Source: Sclerodactyla briareus (lineage: Eukaryota > Echinodermata > Holothuroidea > Dendrochirotida > Sclerodactylidae). From it: DNA of 64,000 nucleotides. The notes beneath the pieces were generated by a model that did not search any database, was not told the origin of the DNA, and saw only the letters and a list, made by a program, of their open reading frames with translations. The stretch spans positions 186,001-250,000 of the forward strand of contig JAODTK010003443.1 in NCBI GenBank assembly GCA_026419785.1, read 5' to 3'. Positions 35,040-48,071 of this stretch are shown one piece after another. The position numbers and the translations under genes were made by a program. How positions within the stretch are numbered: position 1 is the first letter of the stretch; each line of letters starts with the position of its first letter.

Positions 35040-38000
35040 TGTCCTTAGTTAAATAGTCACCTTACACCACTGAATGAAAACCGGAACTTACTGTGAGGGT
35101 TTAGTGAACTACAGGTCAGCAACCATCATTCGGCACCATCTTCGGAAATAGCCGAGGCCTATATCAATTCAATATGATTTATGAATATGCCTGATTTTGT
35201 ATATCATGATTAACAACTACAACCGAGCTTAGGCCAGCCTGAACCGCAGCTATTTTCGTTTGTTTATGAATTATGTAGACTCTTTTTCTGGCCAACACAA
35301 AAAATCAAGATTGTTTCATGTTTCACTGAATGAAATGAATGAGGGTTTATCCAAGCATTATAGACCGATGCAACCTTAAGGTCACATATTGTCTTCAGAC
35401 TAAATAAAAAAAATCTTCCTCTACTGGTCGCTGACGTTCCGCGCAATCCTTGAATCCAGCGTGCGAATGTACGCCAAGACCCCCACGCCAGTCAAAGAAA
35501 TGCCATACAAACTGTACAAATGACCGTTGTAACGTAAGCCAGTACGGAAAGATTGGCCACCTACCGCCCCTCCCCCCCCTCGTCGTGAAGATCGCCGAAA
35601 AAAAACCTGGGAAAATTACAACCAATAATCAAAGAAAGAAAAAAGTCGGTCCTCAACACAACATCTTGTCGGTCCCAAAAGGTCAAACCCCCTTTGGAAA
35701 ATTGGTATTTACGCCCCTGATGCGGACCCCCGAGTGCACAGCATGCCGGCCATCCTTCCCCCCAGTAGCCCCGGCACGATAGCCTTAGTATTTCGGTGAA
35801 CTGGTGAACAATCGGGGAATTTGCATTGGTTGGGGAATTTCTAGGCAATGGCACTTTGTAGGTTGCGTTAATCACTCGGGCAAAAATGAAGGGCAAATAA
35901 AAAGTCTACTAGGCTTATTGATGACTGGAGGGTGAACATGCTAACAGGCTTGTACTTGGACGCGCAAATGTCACCCAGAATATGTTCGAATTTTCTCACG
36001 AATTTAATTTCGGACAACTGCATTTTCACGATGCAAACTATGGCAAAATCGTGCGATTTTTGAGCACCAGCATTTACAAACAGCACTGGGTCTGTGGCAA
36101 ATTTGGTTCCTATACGACGCCTATGGCTCGGAACCAAGCAGCCATAAACCCAAGCAGGCTATAGCTATAGGTCATGGTTGCATGCGATTTATAAAGGTCC
36201 CAGCACCGATACCCTATTCAACACATTGGCTTTTATTGGCCTTTGCGACTCCGCGGACCGCCCAGTTTTCGACTGACTTACAGCATGAGTGGTCTTGACC
36301 ACCCCTGCCCCCTCTACAGGTAGCTCCGACTAAGGAGCTGATTAGCCGAGCGCTTCATGAGTACACGTACAACATCCGCGGCCCCCCCCTCACGATCCCC
36401 TAATTCCAGCCTAGTCCTTAGGTATACCGTCTCATACAGTGGTGTGACTACAATTGGAACTGATTTCTGCAGGCTGATAGGTTACAGTACTGGTGTGCTG
36501 CTAGAACTATGCTGACGTACTGGGTCACAAAGTCTATTCACTGTGACACAGACAGTCATCAGCCGCCGTCACTGCCGTGTGTGCGCGGAGTCTATTTCAG
36601 CAGGAAGGCCTACCACCTCAATCTGGTTGTGAAGCTTATCGCGGCGTATCCACTTTGTGTTGTATGACTGAGTGCCACATAGGCATGCGTCCGTTTCAGG
36701 CTGCTGCGCTCATTGTTAAGAGTCCTGTCATGGGCCAGGTCAACCGTGCACCTCGAGACCTGGCCAGCTGTATGCCTACTTATCGGTACGGTTAACAACA
36801 TGTAGCCTATATTATATAGACTAGCTTCGTTTACCTAGCCTAACGAAGCTCACTTTTAATGTTTATTCAGACCGCAAGCATGCCGAATCAGTCTGAAGAA
36901 TCACCATTCTGCAGTCAAATCAGCCTAGTTGAGTCCGGCACCTCTAGGGCGTAATACGATCTGAACAGCTGTTGTCCAACAGCATGCAGACCTGGACAGC
37001 AAGGCTTATCCTAACTTCAGTTCCTGATAGGGTTTAATTAGCAATTCGTAATGTTAGGTCGTTTGAATGCCATATGATAAAGTGACCTAGAAATATGAAA
37101 AGTTGTAAACCCCATCTCGCTTGTGTTTTTCGTTGGCACCAGAGAAGTAGTTCTACTCCTGAAGGCGTATTGGCGTATCATTGCTCTATTTGCGTAACGT
37201 AGGCCTACTGGCTGCAAAGACTGCTCACAAACGCGAAAACGTTGCGGAAATACTTTAACAGTTCCGTAAAATTTTAGGTGTTAGACCTAAATGCTCCCGC
37301 CCGCTGAAAAGTTGTGTTAGAATTTGGTACTGTGTAAACACCACACCCAGTCCGAGTGTTTTAGTAAGCTTACGCAATAACATTTTTAAATGTGTATGGT
37401 AAAAAAACACACAATCGATTGATGATTGTGTAATTTCTTACACAACATCGGGATAGGTGTGCTAAGTTACGGCAACATTTGTGTAGAACATTTTGAAAAA
37501 AATCGGGTATATAACCTCAACTGTTTCAAGCTATGTTTCAAACAATTATAGTGATTTTGATGTTCAGCCTGTCATTCTCATGATCTGTTCGCCCATGTAG
37601 TGATGTCAAGTACGAAATATAGGCCTAGGCGACAATGCAAATATTGATCCAGCTCAAAGTATTCGCTTCTGCTTGAGGAAAATGTTCAAACAGCATCCGT
37701 ATGCCCACGACCAATTTATTCCATTTGGCCCTCATGTTTCGCAGAACTGGCCCATGTGAGATAGAGTAAGCTTGCAACTGCCACATAGGGCAACTAAGAG
37801 TCATTAAGAAATTCAAACCAGGAGCAGGAATCAGAGTAGCATCCCCCTGCCTGGAGATTCTACCCTTTTGAGATGTTCACACTGATTTTAAACATGTTGT
37901 CATGCATATGAACGAGAGCTATTGTCGAAATCGAACTCGTCCAACTCGTTGAGTCCACTCCTATACGTATATGTACGTTGTTTACTTTACAAACTGTTGT

Positions 38001-40420
38001 GTAAAATTCCAGTTTAATGGAATTTTAATATTGATAGCGATGCTCTAGATGATGGATATCGATTGGCCTTTGCAATTACGTTATACTTTGAAACGCCCCC
38101 TATTCTTCATTAATTTGACAGGGAGTAATAACCACGTTTCTCTGCCACCCTTCTAAAAGGCTTTAACATTGTAGAAAATAGTTCGGCTCAAACTGATTTT
38201 CGCACATTTCTTGTATAAAGATATTAGCTTCAGCAAAGAAAAAAGGTAGCCGTGGGATTATCGTTCTTGTTATTGGCAGCAACAGTTGTTATTCGGCCCA
38301 TTGTCTCTTCATTATACTCCATCGATAAGTAGGAATGTCACATGGTCATTAGGTCATATGTCCACAGGCTTGCATGCATGACATCTGGCCTTTTGTAGCA
38401 GGCCCGGCCTACCTAGATAAGTAATGTTTATTAATATTAACGAATCGATGGTGTTCCTGTACCTACCTACATTTATATGGACATAGAATTAATACTAAAC
38501 CATGGATTGGAATAGCCTAGTGATTCCATGGTTGAATTTACCATATGATTCGCACTATGAATAAATGCGCCGTGAACCATTCCTGCATGAGGAAGAACTA
38601 CATGCCTACACAACACTTGGTCATTAAAAGAAACGCATATTAAAAGGACACAGCGTTATGGCTGAAAGTCTGCCTTAATATACGACGAGGCCCACTGGGG
38701 TCCAGCTAGGCTCCAGGCACCGGGTCCCCCCACCCCCAGAAAGTATAAGGGTTAATCAAACTGACAAAGAGTCGTGGGTCAATCTAAGTTCACCAACCTG
38801 CGGTTTGGAGATATAGTAAATTCTAGAAACATGTGGCTTGAAAAAAAAATCAAAATGTTCAGCTACACTTGTAGCTGTGTCATTTCGACTTCATTCTTCG
38901 TTTCTGCCAAAGTTTCCATGTAGGTCTACGTTAGTCGTAAACCTACTTTGGTGCCGCTCTAAGATAGCGAACAGAATTATTATCCACTTTTGAAATTGCG
39001 CTTAATCTATAGCGCACCGGCCCCTTTCGAGATAGGCAGGGTCATCCATAAACGGTATTTTTCGGTTACTAACAAAGAGTTCCATGTGATTCACACATAA
39101 TGGAAGAAGTCAGTGTCAGTGGATTTCTTCCGTTAAGGTTCAATTTATAAGTAAATCGTTGTTACGGGCAGGTCAAATATAAAATTCTGTAAAACGTGTT
39201 GGTTGGCGGGTGATCGTCAAGTGTTGGCCTATGCATGCCCTGCACCTTTGAGAAATCAAATCATTGAGCAATGATGTCAATTTAATATGATAGCATATCG
39301 AAAGCGTACCCATGAACCAAAGACCACATTAACCGAGTGTTGGTTCAACCCGACGAAAAGTTCAGCTGTACACTTTGCGAGTTCTCAGAAGTTCCATTCC
39401 GATCTGAATTGGGGCTGACATGAAATCGTGCTGTAACTTTGAGTCTGTACAACAATATTTAATAAAAAACAGTCTGTATGCTTACAGTAGTCTACAGCAA
39501 GGTCAGTGACCTCGGACACAGGTATACTAGGCTTACATACCAGTACATAAATACATGCATGTATATTGACATCTAAACCGCGGTGTCTGCAAAGCTCTTA
39601 TAACGGGCATATAAAAAGTGCGATTGTGTACAGCATTCGCACACTTGCAACACACATCCCTTTCTGCCCCACCCCCCCCGCCCCGCACTCCCCCCCCCGC
39701 CCCCATGCAGTGGGTCAGTTCCTGGCATGGTTCACGATGCCAGAGTTGTTTCAAAGGAGCCATCATTCAGATGTTCATTTGTTCATTATTTTGTTTATTT
39801 ATTAAAAAACCAGTATAAATACCTGCAATATAAACGGAGGAAAATGATCAAAACATGGAAAATAAGAACACCAATCGCCATAATAGACAAAATGTTCAAA
39901 ATATTGCACATTGAAACGATTAGTAAAATCGAATGATTTGAACCAAATTGCCAAATTGAATGTACATTGCAGTACGGTAGATAAAGGAGTTCTTATAAAG
40001 TTGGATTATATATTTTGGCAGATATGCGGATTCCTAATATTCTGGGAGCGATTCCACATACAGAGCTATTAAGTGGTCATGTAGTGGTGTTTTTTTATCA
40101 TCTCTGATTTTGTTTGTCACAACCTCAGCCAGATGGGCTGTTGTACAACCGTTCTGCAACCTCAGTCAGATGGCTGGGCAGTCCAGGATTCCCAACCAGT
40201 TTGGTGCCAGCTGTTGGCCTGCAGACATGCAAGTGCGAGGGACCGCATGCTGAAGGGCAGTGCGTTGGGGTGGTGTTTCTGACGATCCAAAACGTGTGTG
40301 CGAAGAGCGTTCCGCATCGTTTACTTTCATTGATGTTCTTATGCGGTCATACATCAGGGCATCAAAGCGTTCCAGAAGTGGACATTGACTTTTCACTGAT
40401 ATCACTTGGCGTTGGTGGTG
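35040..40420. other. Long stretch with no recognised gene
   Basis: I found no protein family, tRNA or repeat array in these 5.4 kb, apart from a C-rich tract at 39,668-39,704. Frames at 35,450-35,896 and 36,577-36,795 are open but lack splice signals or recognisable domains. It is the longest stretch of apparently low-repeat sequence in the window, so a regulatory or intronic role is possible but not visible. Confidence 0.5.
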
Positions 40421-40427
40421 AGAGTTT

Positions 40428-40610
40428 ATTAGGAGCATGGTTGCCTAATTGGTTAAGGCGTCGAGCCTGTAACAAGGGGTTGTAGATCACTTGCATTTTC
40501 GAGCACCAAGGGTAAACGGGTACCTGGGAGGGAGTTGAGTATACCTTTGACGTAACTCTCCCGATGAACAGTGGTAATGCTTGTAAAGCGATTACGAGAG
40601 ACGGTTGGCG
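40428..40610 (+). mobile_element. tRNA-headed SINE
   Basis: AGCATGGTTGCCTAATTGGT, then TAAGGCGTCGAGCCTGTAAC, resembles a tRNA 5' half with a good A-box (GCCTAATTGG). The T-arm region (GGGGTTGTAGATCAC) is damaged. The body then has GAGCACCAAGGGTAAACGGG, TACCTGGGAGGG and TAATGCTTGTAAAGCGATTA, phrases typical of tRNA-derived SINEs in marine animals. It is about 180 bp long with no coding capacity. Confidence 0.6.
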
Positions 40611-40826
40611 CGATATGAATGGCACGCATTACATGTTAGGCTACCGCACATGATTAGCCCAATCGTTTTCCGCAATAGGATTATCGTTTCCCATCCGGAT
40701 ATTCTGCGGTCACACACTCAGCTCTCCCAGCTGGTTCCAATTAGTGATGACTCACGCAGCCAATCGGACACGCGCTCTCACTTGTCGCTGTAGCTAATCT
40801 GGGCATCGTGGTCGGATTGACGACAG

Positions 40827-41019
40827 GTGGGTAATCATAGGAGTGGGCCGTATCTGTGTGTTCATGTCCATGATGAGTTCATTATTGAAAGCATTCTGTC
40901 ACTACGAGAACACTTTCCCATATGGCCAGGCAGTCTTCTCCCCTCCCTAGCGAAATTAGATACAACCCGTGAGGTCATGAAAGATGGGAAGAGTATCACC
41001 ATGTCATCGGACCATGCCG
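40827..41019 (+). CDS. Candidate upstream exon of the AT-hook gene model
   Basis: An open frame runs from just after an AG (GACGACAG|GTGGG) to a good donor (GCCG|GTAAGC at 41,020). It would encode about 64 residues, including HVHDEFIIESILSLREHF and LAKLDTTREVMKDGKSITM, mixed-charge and soluble-looking. The exon ends with one extra base (phase 1). The exon at 49,478 starts with two bases, so the two would join in frame across an 8.46-kb intron. The upstream acceptor has a poor pyrimidine tract, and I do not recognise the sequence. The opposite strand is also open here. Treat as tentative. Confidence 0.28.
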
Positions 41020-42469
41020 GTAAGCAGCAGATGTATAAAGGTATGTAACGGAAGCTGGATCTAGTACCCAGAGCAATCCACATCTCGTCAGGGTTGTTAT
41101 TGCTGAATGGGGGGGCGCTACAGCCAATACCCAACATCAGTATCCACCCCCAGTGCGTATGTTAAGCTGTATCCTTTTTGTACAACCATCCTACTGCCAT
41201 ACACCGTACATGCAACCGAGTGTATGTCTCCTTGTGTTAGCATGGAGCGGGGCTGGACAGGTGGAATGGGCCGGAGGAGAGAAGCAGAGGACCTCCCCGG
41301 TCGCACATATGCATATATTCCTTCCCATCAGATAGTGGAAGGCATAGTGTCTTCGACGAGGTATAGGCTGAAGAGTTTAGCCCTGTTATAGTCTACACGC
41401 AGGACATACTTCCAGTTCGTCTGTCATGATAGTAGAGGGAAGAACTCCCGCTTTTCACATTCTGTTGATCCTGTCAGGATGTGAGAAAATAAGACATCCC
41501 AATGATTGTCCAAGGCCGTTACCCTTCGCGGTTGATTGGGGGATGAATGCTCCGGAGATTGATCTCGAATAGTCAAATTCAAAAGGCCTCTGCGATGAGG
41601 ATTGAACATTTTACCGCAGCTGCCGATATTATGGAATCCACCTCGGGGTACTTTCCGTTTCGGGTCCTTCGGGTTTGTCTGATTCAAGACAATGTAGTGC
41701 GATTGGCTTTTTTCCACGCCTGTGGAGTCTTTTCCAGGTTTTTTGCATGACAAACAAAAACTGATCAAGATCCCCATCACGTGTACTGACATGAACCACA
41801 TAACCTTGAGGGCAAGAAACTAAAGACCCTTGTCATTATGCGAAGCTGCCCATTTGCAGCTGGTTGATGATCGTCTTAGGCTGTGGAAGGAATGGAGAGT
41901 GTGCAGCCTTGGCGACGACACTGATTGCCATGACAGAGGAACTTGATATTGGTCTATACTTGCCTGGGTATTTGTTGACAAGGCCTCACCGTAGACCGGT
42001 TGTGAATTGTGAATAGAAACCACCTTCGAATAGTAATTATGATTCTAAGTGCGAATAGTCAGGGAATAAAGCGGTGTCAGCGATGGCACGGAACTCCCCT
42101 CACAAAGTGTTCGGATATACACTAGTGGGAGAATAGAAAGTGGCAAGATCTCGAGCCAGTTGCCTAAGTGAACACTGGCCTCTGCTCGTCATGTGCACGT
42201 CGACCTTTGGCCTCTCGAGGTCATCAGGGAACATCGAAGGGGTCATCAAAGGTCGAATGTATTACCTTCCATTCATAAAATGGAGTACAGCCTGTTATCA
42301 GTAACATTCGTGGCAACATAATGATTTGCAGTCGATTGCTGGGTACAGTCCCTAATTCGCTGAGGTGGAGATGATATTGATAGATTTGATGGCTCAGAAG
42401 TCAAATCTGACTTACCCGCCGATCTCAGATGATTCTTCCAAGATTGTACTAACACTAGTTTATAAAGTT

Positions 42470-43170
42470 TCATGATTTAGTGACATTGGGCCTATGCACA
42501 ATTCTGATATAATGAGAGCTAAAACAGCCGTATCGAAAAGTGAGGATGATGATTTTGAGGCGAATGGTCGTGATTTGAACCCCCACTCTTGAGAATATTT
42601 GGGAAATTTCGTATGCCAACCTGTGGCATATGATAACCAAATGCTCCCCCAGAACGCAAGCATAGCATATTAATGATGGAATTGCCGAGGTAACGGAAAC
42701 AACACTGAACACCGACACCGACGCGGCGTATGTGACCATGTTGCCACTGAAGGTCTCGATCTTGGTTCGAAGCACCCGAATGCGAGCAGATCACCCCGAC
42801 TCCGTGAATCCACAAACTCCGCGAACCAATGGCAAAATTCATCTTCAAAGTCCACGTCGCATACCCGGGCTTCACCAAATGAAACAATGATGGTATACTG
42901 CTGAGATGAATGAACACTCATGAACCTCCACATTGAATTGGAACGGGATGCGACTAGGCGGGGTGGTAGGGTCCACGATGCCAATGAGGGACTGGATCTT
43001 GGTTCAAGGCACTCGAATGGCGAGCAGACCACGCCCCTCGCCTTCCCGAATCAGTGAATCCGCCAAAGAATCCATGAACTCCGCAATAATGCGGCAGTCA
43101 TTTGCGAAGTCCACGGTCGCCATCATCACGTCACCAAATGAAACCCCAAGATCTGTGTAGTCCACAATCT
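42470..43170 (-). pseudogene. LINE reverse-transcriptase remnant with duplicated palm block
   Basis: On the minus strand, 43,160-42,930 translates to 'VSFGDVMMATVDFANDCRII', then AEFMDSLADSLI, then TKIQSLIG. This is the palm region of a non-LTR reverse transcriptase (…VDFADD…LAE..DSL…KTK.QSL). The catalytic FADD box reads FAND here. A second copy of the block follows at 42,917-42,740 (SFGEARVCDVDFEDEFC, then WFAEFVDS), with the box reading FEDE. After it comes CCFRYLGNSI (the F.YLG motif downstream of the palm). Stops, frameshifts and both mutated catalytic boxes show it is dead. Confidence 0.65.
42735..43165 (-). repeat. Tandem ~215-240-bp duplication inside the LINE remnant
   Basis: 'GATCTTGGTTC.A.GCAC.CGAATG', 'CGAGCAGA.CAC', 'GAATCCACAAACTCCGCGAA' (or its variant) and 'CACCAAATGAAAC' occur at 42,755-42,885 and again at 42,998-43,143. 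The order is the same, in coding register with the palm motif of the reverse transcriptase on the minus strand. Confidence 0.7.
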
Positions 43171-43743
43171 AGTTCATAGTCTTGAAAGCGTACACGAATT
43201 AGTGTGCAAACGGAAAACAGCGAAGGTACTAGATGCACAGGGCAAGAGAAACTCCACGCATCCCCAGAACTCTCCGAACACCCCTTTCCACTGAGAGCCA
43301 AAAAACATCTCGGACTGCTTAAATGTGGTACCTGGGCAAGTAGTTGTTCAAGGTGATCCTAGCGAAGACTTTGCTACTCTCGGGAAAGAATGTAACCCCT
43401 CCACCCCGTAGGTATTGCAGTACCGCACCAATCAGTGTGTTCTAGACACGGATTTCTTTCCCAATCATTCAGGATGACACCTGGGCAGCTGAGCTCCAAT
43501 TTGAGCAGGATATGGTGGGACTATTGTAAAAATGAAAAGACGGCCCGACCACCAACCCAGCGCATCTCTGCACGTACACCTGTATGCTGTAGAACTCAGG
43601 GGCTTTTCCACATTTCGGTTGGTCCAAATTATCTCGATCGTTGAAGTTTTCTAAGCCGTAGAGTGGCCTTCATCCTCTTCGTAGTATCGCCAAACAAAGT
43701 ATCCCACGAATTCGGCCTCAATTGTTGTTCCCCTATTAAATAT

Positions 43744-45462
43744 ACATGTGTAGGCGGGTAAAACCGCCCATTGTAGTATTACCACCTTTTGGAGCAATCA
43801 TTGGGAAGAAGTATCTAACACCCCATAAAGACCTCCATTTTGGTCGGAGACTAAGATTATGTTGTTTGGGATAAAACAGTCTAATCCACAAAGATTTGTT
43901 CAAATCCGACAAAGTTGGGAAAATTGCGAAAAAAAAAACCCATAAATTTGACCTCTGGTGACCTTGAAATCAACCGTCATGTCATTCGGGACCAATTTTT
44001 GTCCTCACCCACCAAGTTTCTTGTGAATCGACTATCTGGCAATTTTCGCAAAAAACAAACACAAATTTGACCTCCGGTGGCCTTGCAATCACCGTCCTTT
44101 TTCTTTATTTGAGACCAACTTTTATCCCCACCCGCCAAGTTTCGTGTAATCGGATAAACTTGGTATTTTCGTGTAAAACTTGCAAAATAGAGGGCAGCAG
44201 TCATGCAGTGATGCCCACTTTCGAACTCATCCGAGATTTTACTGGGGGCGGCATGTGTACCAAGTTTCAGATCAAATCGGATTATCTTTAAGCAGTTGAA
44301 GAGTTACCGGTATCGCGCTAACGGCTAGAGTTTCCGGCGGCGGCGGAGGACGGCGGTTGGCTTACCACCCCCAAAAAACAGAATATCCCGGACACTTCCA
44401 GTGTCACGGGAATATAATAAGGTCAATTTAAGTGTAGACTGGGGGCCACCTTGGATTCTTCGCCATTGCATGTTAGTGCCTCCAGTGGCCCTCGTTGAGA
44501 CTCCTCGCTCGATATTTCATCACTGTTAATTCTGCACCACTTGTCTGATTTGTCTGTACGCTGGTCTGCTGGCTTCGAAGCGCTCGTAACGAACGTCCGG
44601 CATGGATACTATGGATTTAATGGAAGTTGATTCCTATGACATGAAAGATTGCATTTTTAATTGGATTTACCAGTTAAAAGTTACCAGCTTTTATGGAAAC
44701 AGCTTTCTCAGTTGCCACCTAATGCTGTGGAATAGATAACCTTATGCTATATTCGCACGTCACCTAACGTGAAATCCAGACTGGAACGTCATCTATTTAT
44801 ATCCCCGCAACCCGTAGTGTTCGGGGAAATTATGGTTTTGGGGTGTAGCCGCCGTCTCCGCCGCCGCCGCCGGGAAACTTCAGGCGTTAGCGCAATAACT
44901 CTTTAACGCTAGATCCGATCGACTGAAACTTGGTTGGTACACATGTCCGTCCTAGCAAAATCTCGATGAGTTCGAAAGTGGGCGTCACTGCATGTTTGCT
45001 GCCCTCTATTTTGCAGGTTTTGAACGAAAAAACAGAGTTGGTCCGATTTAATGTGAAACTTGGTGAGTGGGAACAAAAAATGGTCCCGAAAAACATAACA
45101 ATGACTTCAAGGTCACCGGAGGTCAAATTAGTCTTTTTTTGGCGAAAATACAGAGTTAGTCTGATTTAAATGAAACTTGGTGAGTGGGGACAAAAGTGGT
45201 CCCCAGAAACATGACGGTAATTTCAAGGTCACCAGAGGTCAAATTGCGTTTTATATTCGATGATTTTCCTAACTTTGTCGGATTCGAACGAACTTGGAGA
45301 TGTGAAACGACAGTTGGTCTTGTAACAACAGGTAGGGCATTTCAAAGTCACCAAAGGTAAAAATGAACATAAACTTCAATGTGCTTTTTTTCAAACGAGG
45401 TCAACAAAGGCCATTTCTGCCGGGGATATAACCACGTCGGCGGTTTACCCGCCTGCACATGT
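43744..45462. mobile_element. 1.7-kb inverted-repeat (foldback) element
   Basis: The left arm, about 43,744-44,415, starts ACATGTGTAGGCGGGTAAAA. The right arm, about 44,800-45,462, ends GGCGGTTTACCCGCCTGCAC and is its inverted copy. The arms share internal 'GACCTCTGGTGACCTTGAAA'/'TTTCAAGGTCACCAGAGGTC' blocks in a ~115-bp period, 'CGCTAACG.CT..AGTTTCCGGCGGCGG' and a CGCC/GGCG trinucleotide patch. The spacer of about 400 bp (44,415-44,800) encodes nothing recognisable. The long arms and absence of an ORF fit a foldback-type non-autonomous transposon. Confidence 0.75.
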
Positions 45463-45469
45463 CTAGTTT

Positions 45470-47000
45470 CACTCGGAAAATGATCAGTCAGGATTGTTGT
45501 AGTGGTCTGGGAGTGTTCATGGTACTTGGGATGAGAAAGACAGAACTTCTACAGAGTGTTGAGTTATATAACACATTGAAATAATAGGAGACCTGCATTA
45601 TTATCAGTGTTTTTCTCACCTGCATGAATGAAGTTCAGAGTTGGTATATGAGTTACTCAAACTCAACATGATCCTTGTTTTTGGGGTCATGTCAAAGGTA
45701 TCTGAGGTCAAGTGAGGTTTAGGGCTGGAAACCTAGTAACACGTCGGTCCAGAATGCCTGTTCTGATCAATTTGGAAATTGTTATGCAACTTTTTCAGAA
45801 AAAGACAAAACATTTTTTTTTAGTGTAGGCCCTAGACCAGGGGGAAATGTGAAAAATTGGATGGGGGAAGCCCATACTTATATTTTTGGCTTCGCCATAG
45901 TGAGTACATAATCTCTATTGTTTGGGGTCAGAGCTGAGGTCATCTGAGTCAAAAGATGTCCCATGTCTGAAAATCTTGTTAACACAATAATCCCAGAATA
46001 CCTGATTTGTTCAGGTATGGCAGCATTATTATGGGGAGTACTTGAATTTTTCTTTTCAGTGTAGACCATGGCCAGTTTGGGGGAAAATATAGTACTGTGA
46101 AAAAAAAAATATTTTTGCCTAATTTAGCTTGTTAACAAGACCAACTCATCTGAATTGATTAATTTCATACTTGGTATGTTACTCCCCCAAATAAGTACAA
46201 CATGAACCCTATTATAAAACTTCGAGGCATGTGAAGATGACAATGCTTAGCTTGATCAGGCCAGACTCACCAAGCCTTTTGGCTTTTTTGTCTCGCCCTG
46301 AGATAAATTCAGGAAGAGACATAGTAGTCACTATCGGCGTGTGGTTGTTTGTGGTAGTGTGTGGGTGTGTGCACGGGGACTTTCTCTCGTTAGCATGATT
46401 TCTCCAAACATGACATTTTTGTGGTGTCACCGGGGTTGGGTGTACACGATCTGATCAGATTTTGGCACAAAAGTCTCTAATTAAGTTGGGTAATTAGCTC
46501 CCTTTTATGTAAATTACTGTTCAAGCTCGTTAGCAGGATTACGCAAGAACCGTATGTGCTACAGTGATGTAGTTTGGCATGTAGGCCCTGATGACAGGTA
46601 GATGAACTGATTAGATTTCAGCCTAAAATATGTTAATTAAGTGGTCTAATTTGCATAATTTATGCGAATTTTTCATTTGTCGGATTTTCACGAAACGTTG
46701 GTGGATGTGGTCTACCAGGTTTCCGGAATTTAAAAGTGAAAAGTCGGGGTCACTGGAGGTCATTTATGTTTATACTTCGCATATTAGCAATTGTGAAGTT
46801 CGTTGGATTTCCACAAACTTGGTGGTAGATGTGATCCACCTTTGATCCTGATCATTTTGAAGTACAGCTGGGGTCATTAGAGTCATTGTATGTGCCTAAT
46901 CGCTAATTATTGCAATTTTCAACTTGGTAAGAATTTCGCCAAAACTCAGTATGGGGGTATGGTCCGTTAACATTTTCTGATATGATGTGTTTGATGTTCA
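45470..47000 (+). repeat. AGGTCA-family repeats, partial copies
   Basis: 45,650-46,290 follows the order of the GATTCCTTGAC family ('TGATCCTTGTTTTTGGGGTCA', 'GTCAAAGGTATCTGAGGTCA', 'AACACGTCGGTCCAGAATGCC') and ends with the typical AAGCCTTTTGGCTTT at 46,273. It lacks the left terminus. 46,670-46,960 instead resembles the AACTTGGTG/AGGTCA ~115-bp unit of the foldback element. No gene. Confidence 0.6.
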
Positions 47001-47839
47001 TGAATTTGATTGAATTAACCCATCGTATAAAAGCTTCTGTTAGAATAAAGCACCGCGGAACGAGTAAACCATAGCCTCCTGTGACATTGTGCTGTTATAA
47101 GCTGCCCACAAGCCAACCAATCTTACCCAACCAATCCGATTAGGTTGATTAGACTACAAATATGTAACATTTTTCTCTCTTCTTTCCTGGGACTGGGGAC
47201 AAATGTGCGGTTTCCCTAAAGATATATTTTGGGACATCTTTGACTGCTGCATGGGATGTGTTGTGTGTGGGGGAGGCGGTGGAGGGTGTTTGCTGCCTGG
47301 CAGGGGGGGGGATGGCATGTCTGGCTGCTTGGAAATCGAATGCATGAATAATGAAGAATGGCTTTTAAAAGGCAAAGGCCCGGGCTGCTAAGGGGATAAA
47401 AACTTAGAACATTCATATGGATTTTGGTTCCAAGGCGTGCGTTGCTGAACATAAAACTATTCGAAATTTGGGTTTTATGGAGAGAAGAGTGGGGGGGGGT
47501 GGCATGAAGAATAAAAAGGAAAAATAAAAAGCAATTGAGGACTTTGGAATAAGAGTCAAACTTATGGTCAGTTATTTTAGGAATTTTCAGGATTTTTTTT
47601 GTGTTATATGTGAAATATGTGATTTCGTTTCACATGACGCTGGTCGGCATGAATATTTTTGTTATAGTTTTTTGGTAGTGTATGAGTAATCGAAACCACC
47701 GATCGCACAAACAGGCGAGATACTTTTTGGCGAATCCCTTGTCTGGTTAGGTATAGTTATCCATTCCCCATAAAATTTCTGTTTGTATTCAGCTTGCGTT
47801 GTCCTCCACTACACAATAGCCGAGTCAGAGGATCGAACC

Positions 47840-47905
47840 TATTCAAGTCCCGGCAAGGTGCAGACCTGGATGCGCCAATTGCCGCTGCGTTCTTCACAGA
47901 TACAC
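47840..47905 (-). repeat. tRNA-like sequence (B-box intact)
   Basis: Reverse strand reads GGCAATTGGCGCATCCAGG, CTGCACC, then AATAGGTTCGATCCTCTGAC. GGTTCGATCC is a perfect B-box and GGCAATTGG is a plausible A-box. Arms do not form a full cloverleaf. It is probably a tRNA-derived SINE head, and lies 180 bp from a second tRNA-like sequence on the same strand. Confidence 0.35.
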
Positions 47906-48071
47906 GGAATACGGCAATGCCTCTATGGCGTACCTTTAATGTGGGGGTGGGGGTAATCACACGCAGACGGCAACTTTCAAATTGCCTACCCCTCGTTTTT
48001 CCCTGCTCCAGTCCTCTGTGCTGAGCGTCCAGCGGCAATGCAACAGGTACCATTTTCAAAGTCTTTAGTAT

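Noticed and set aside
36577-36795. 72-codon frame as a gene
   Set aside because: No start context, splice sites or domain, and the opposite strand is equally open.
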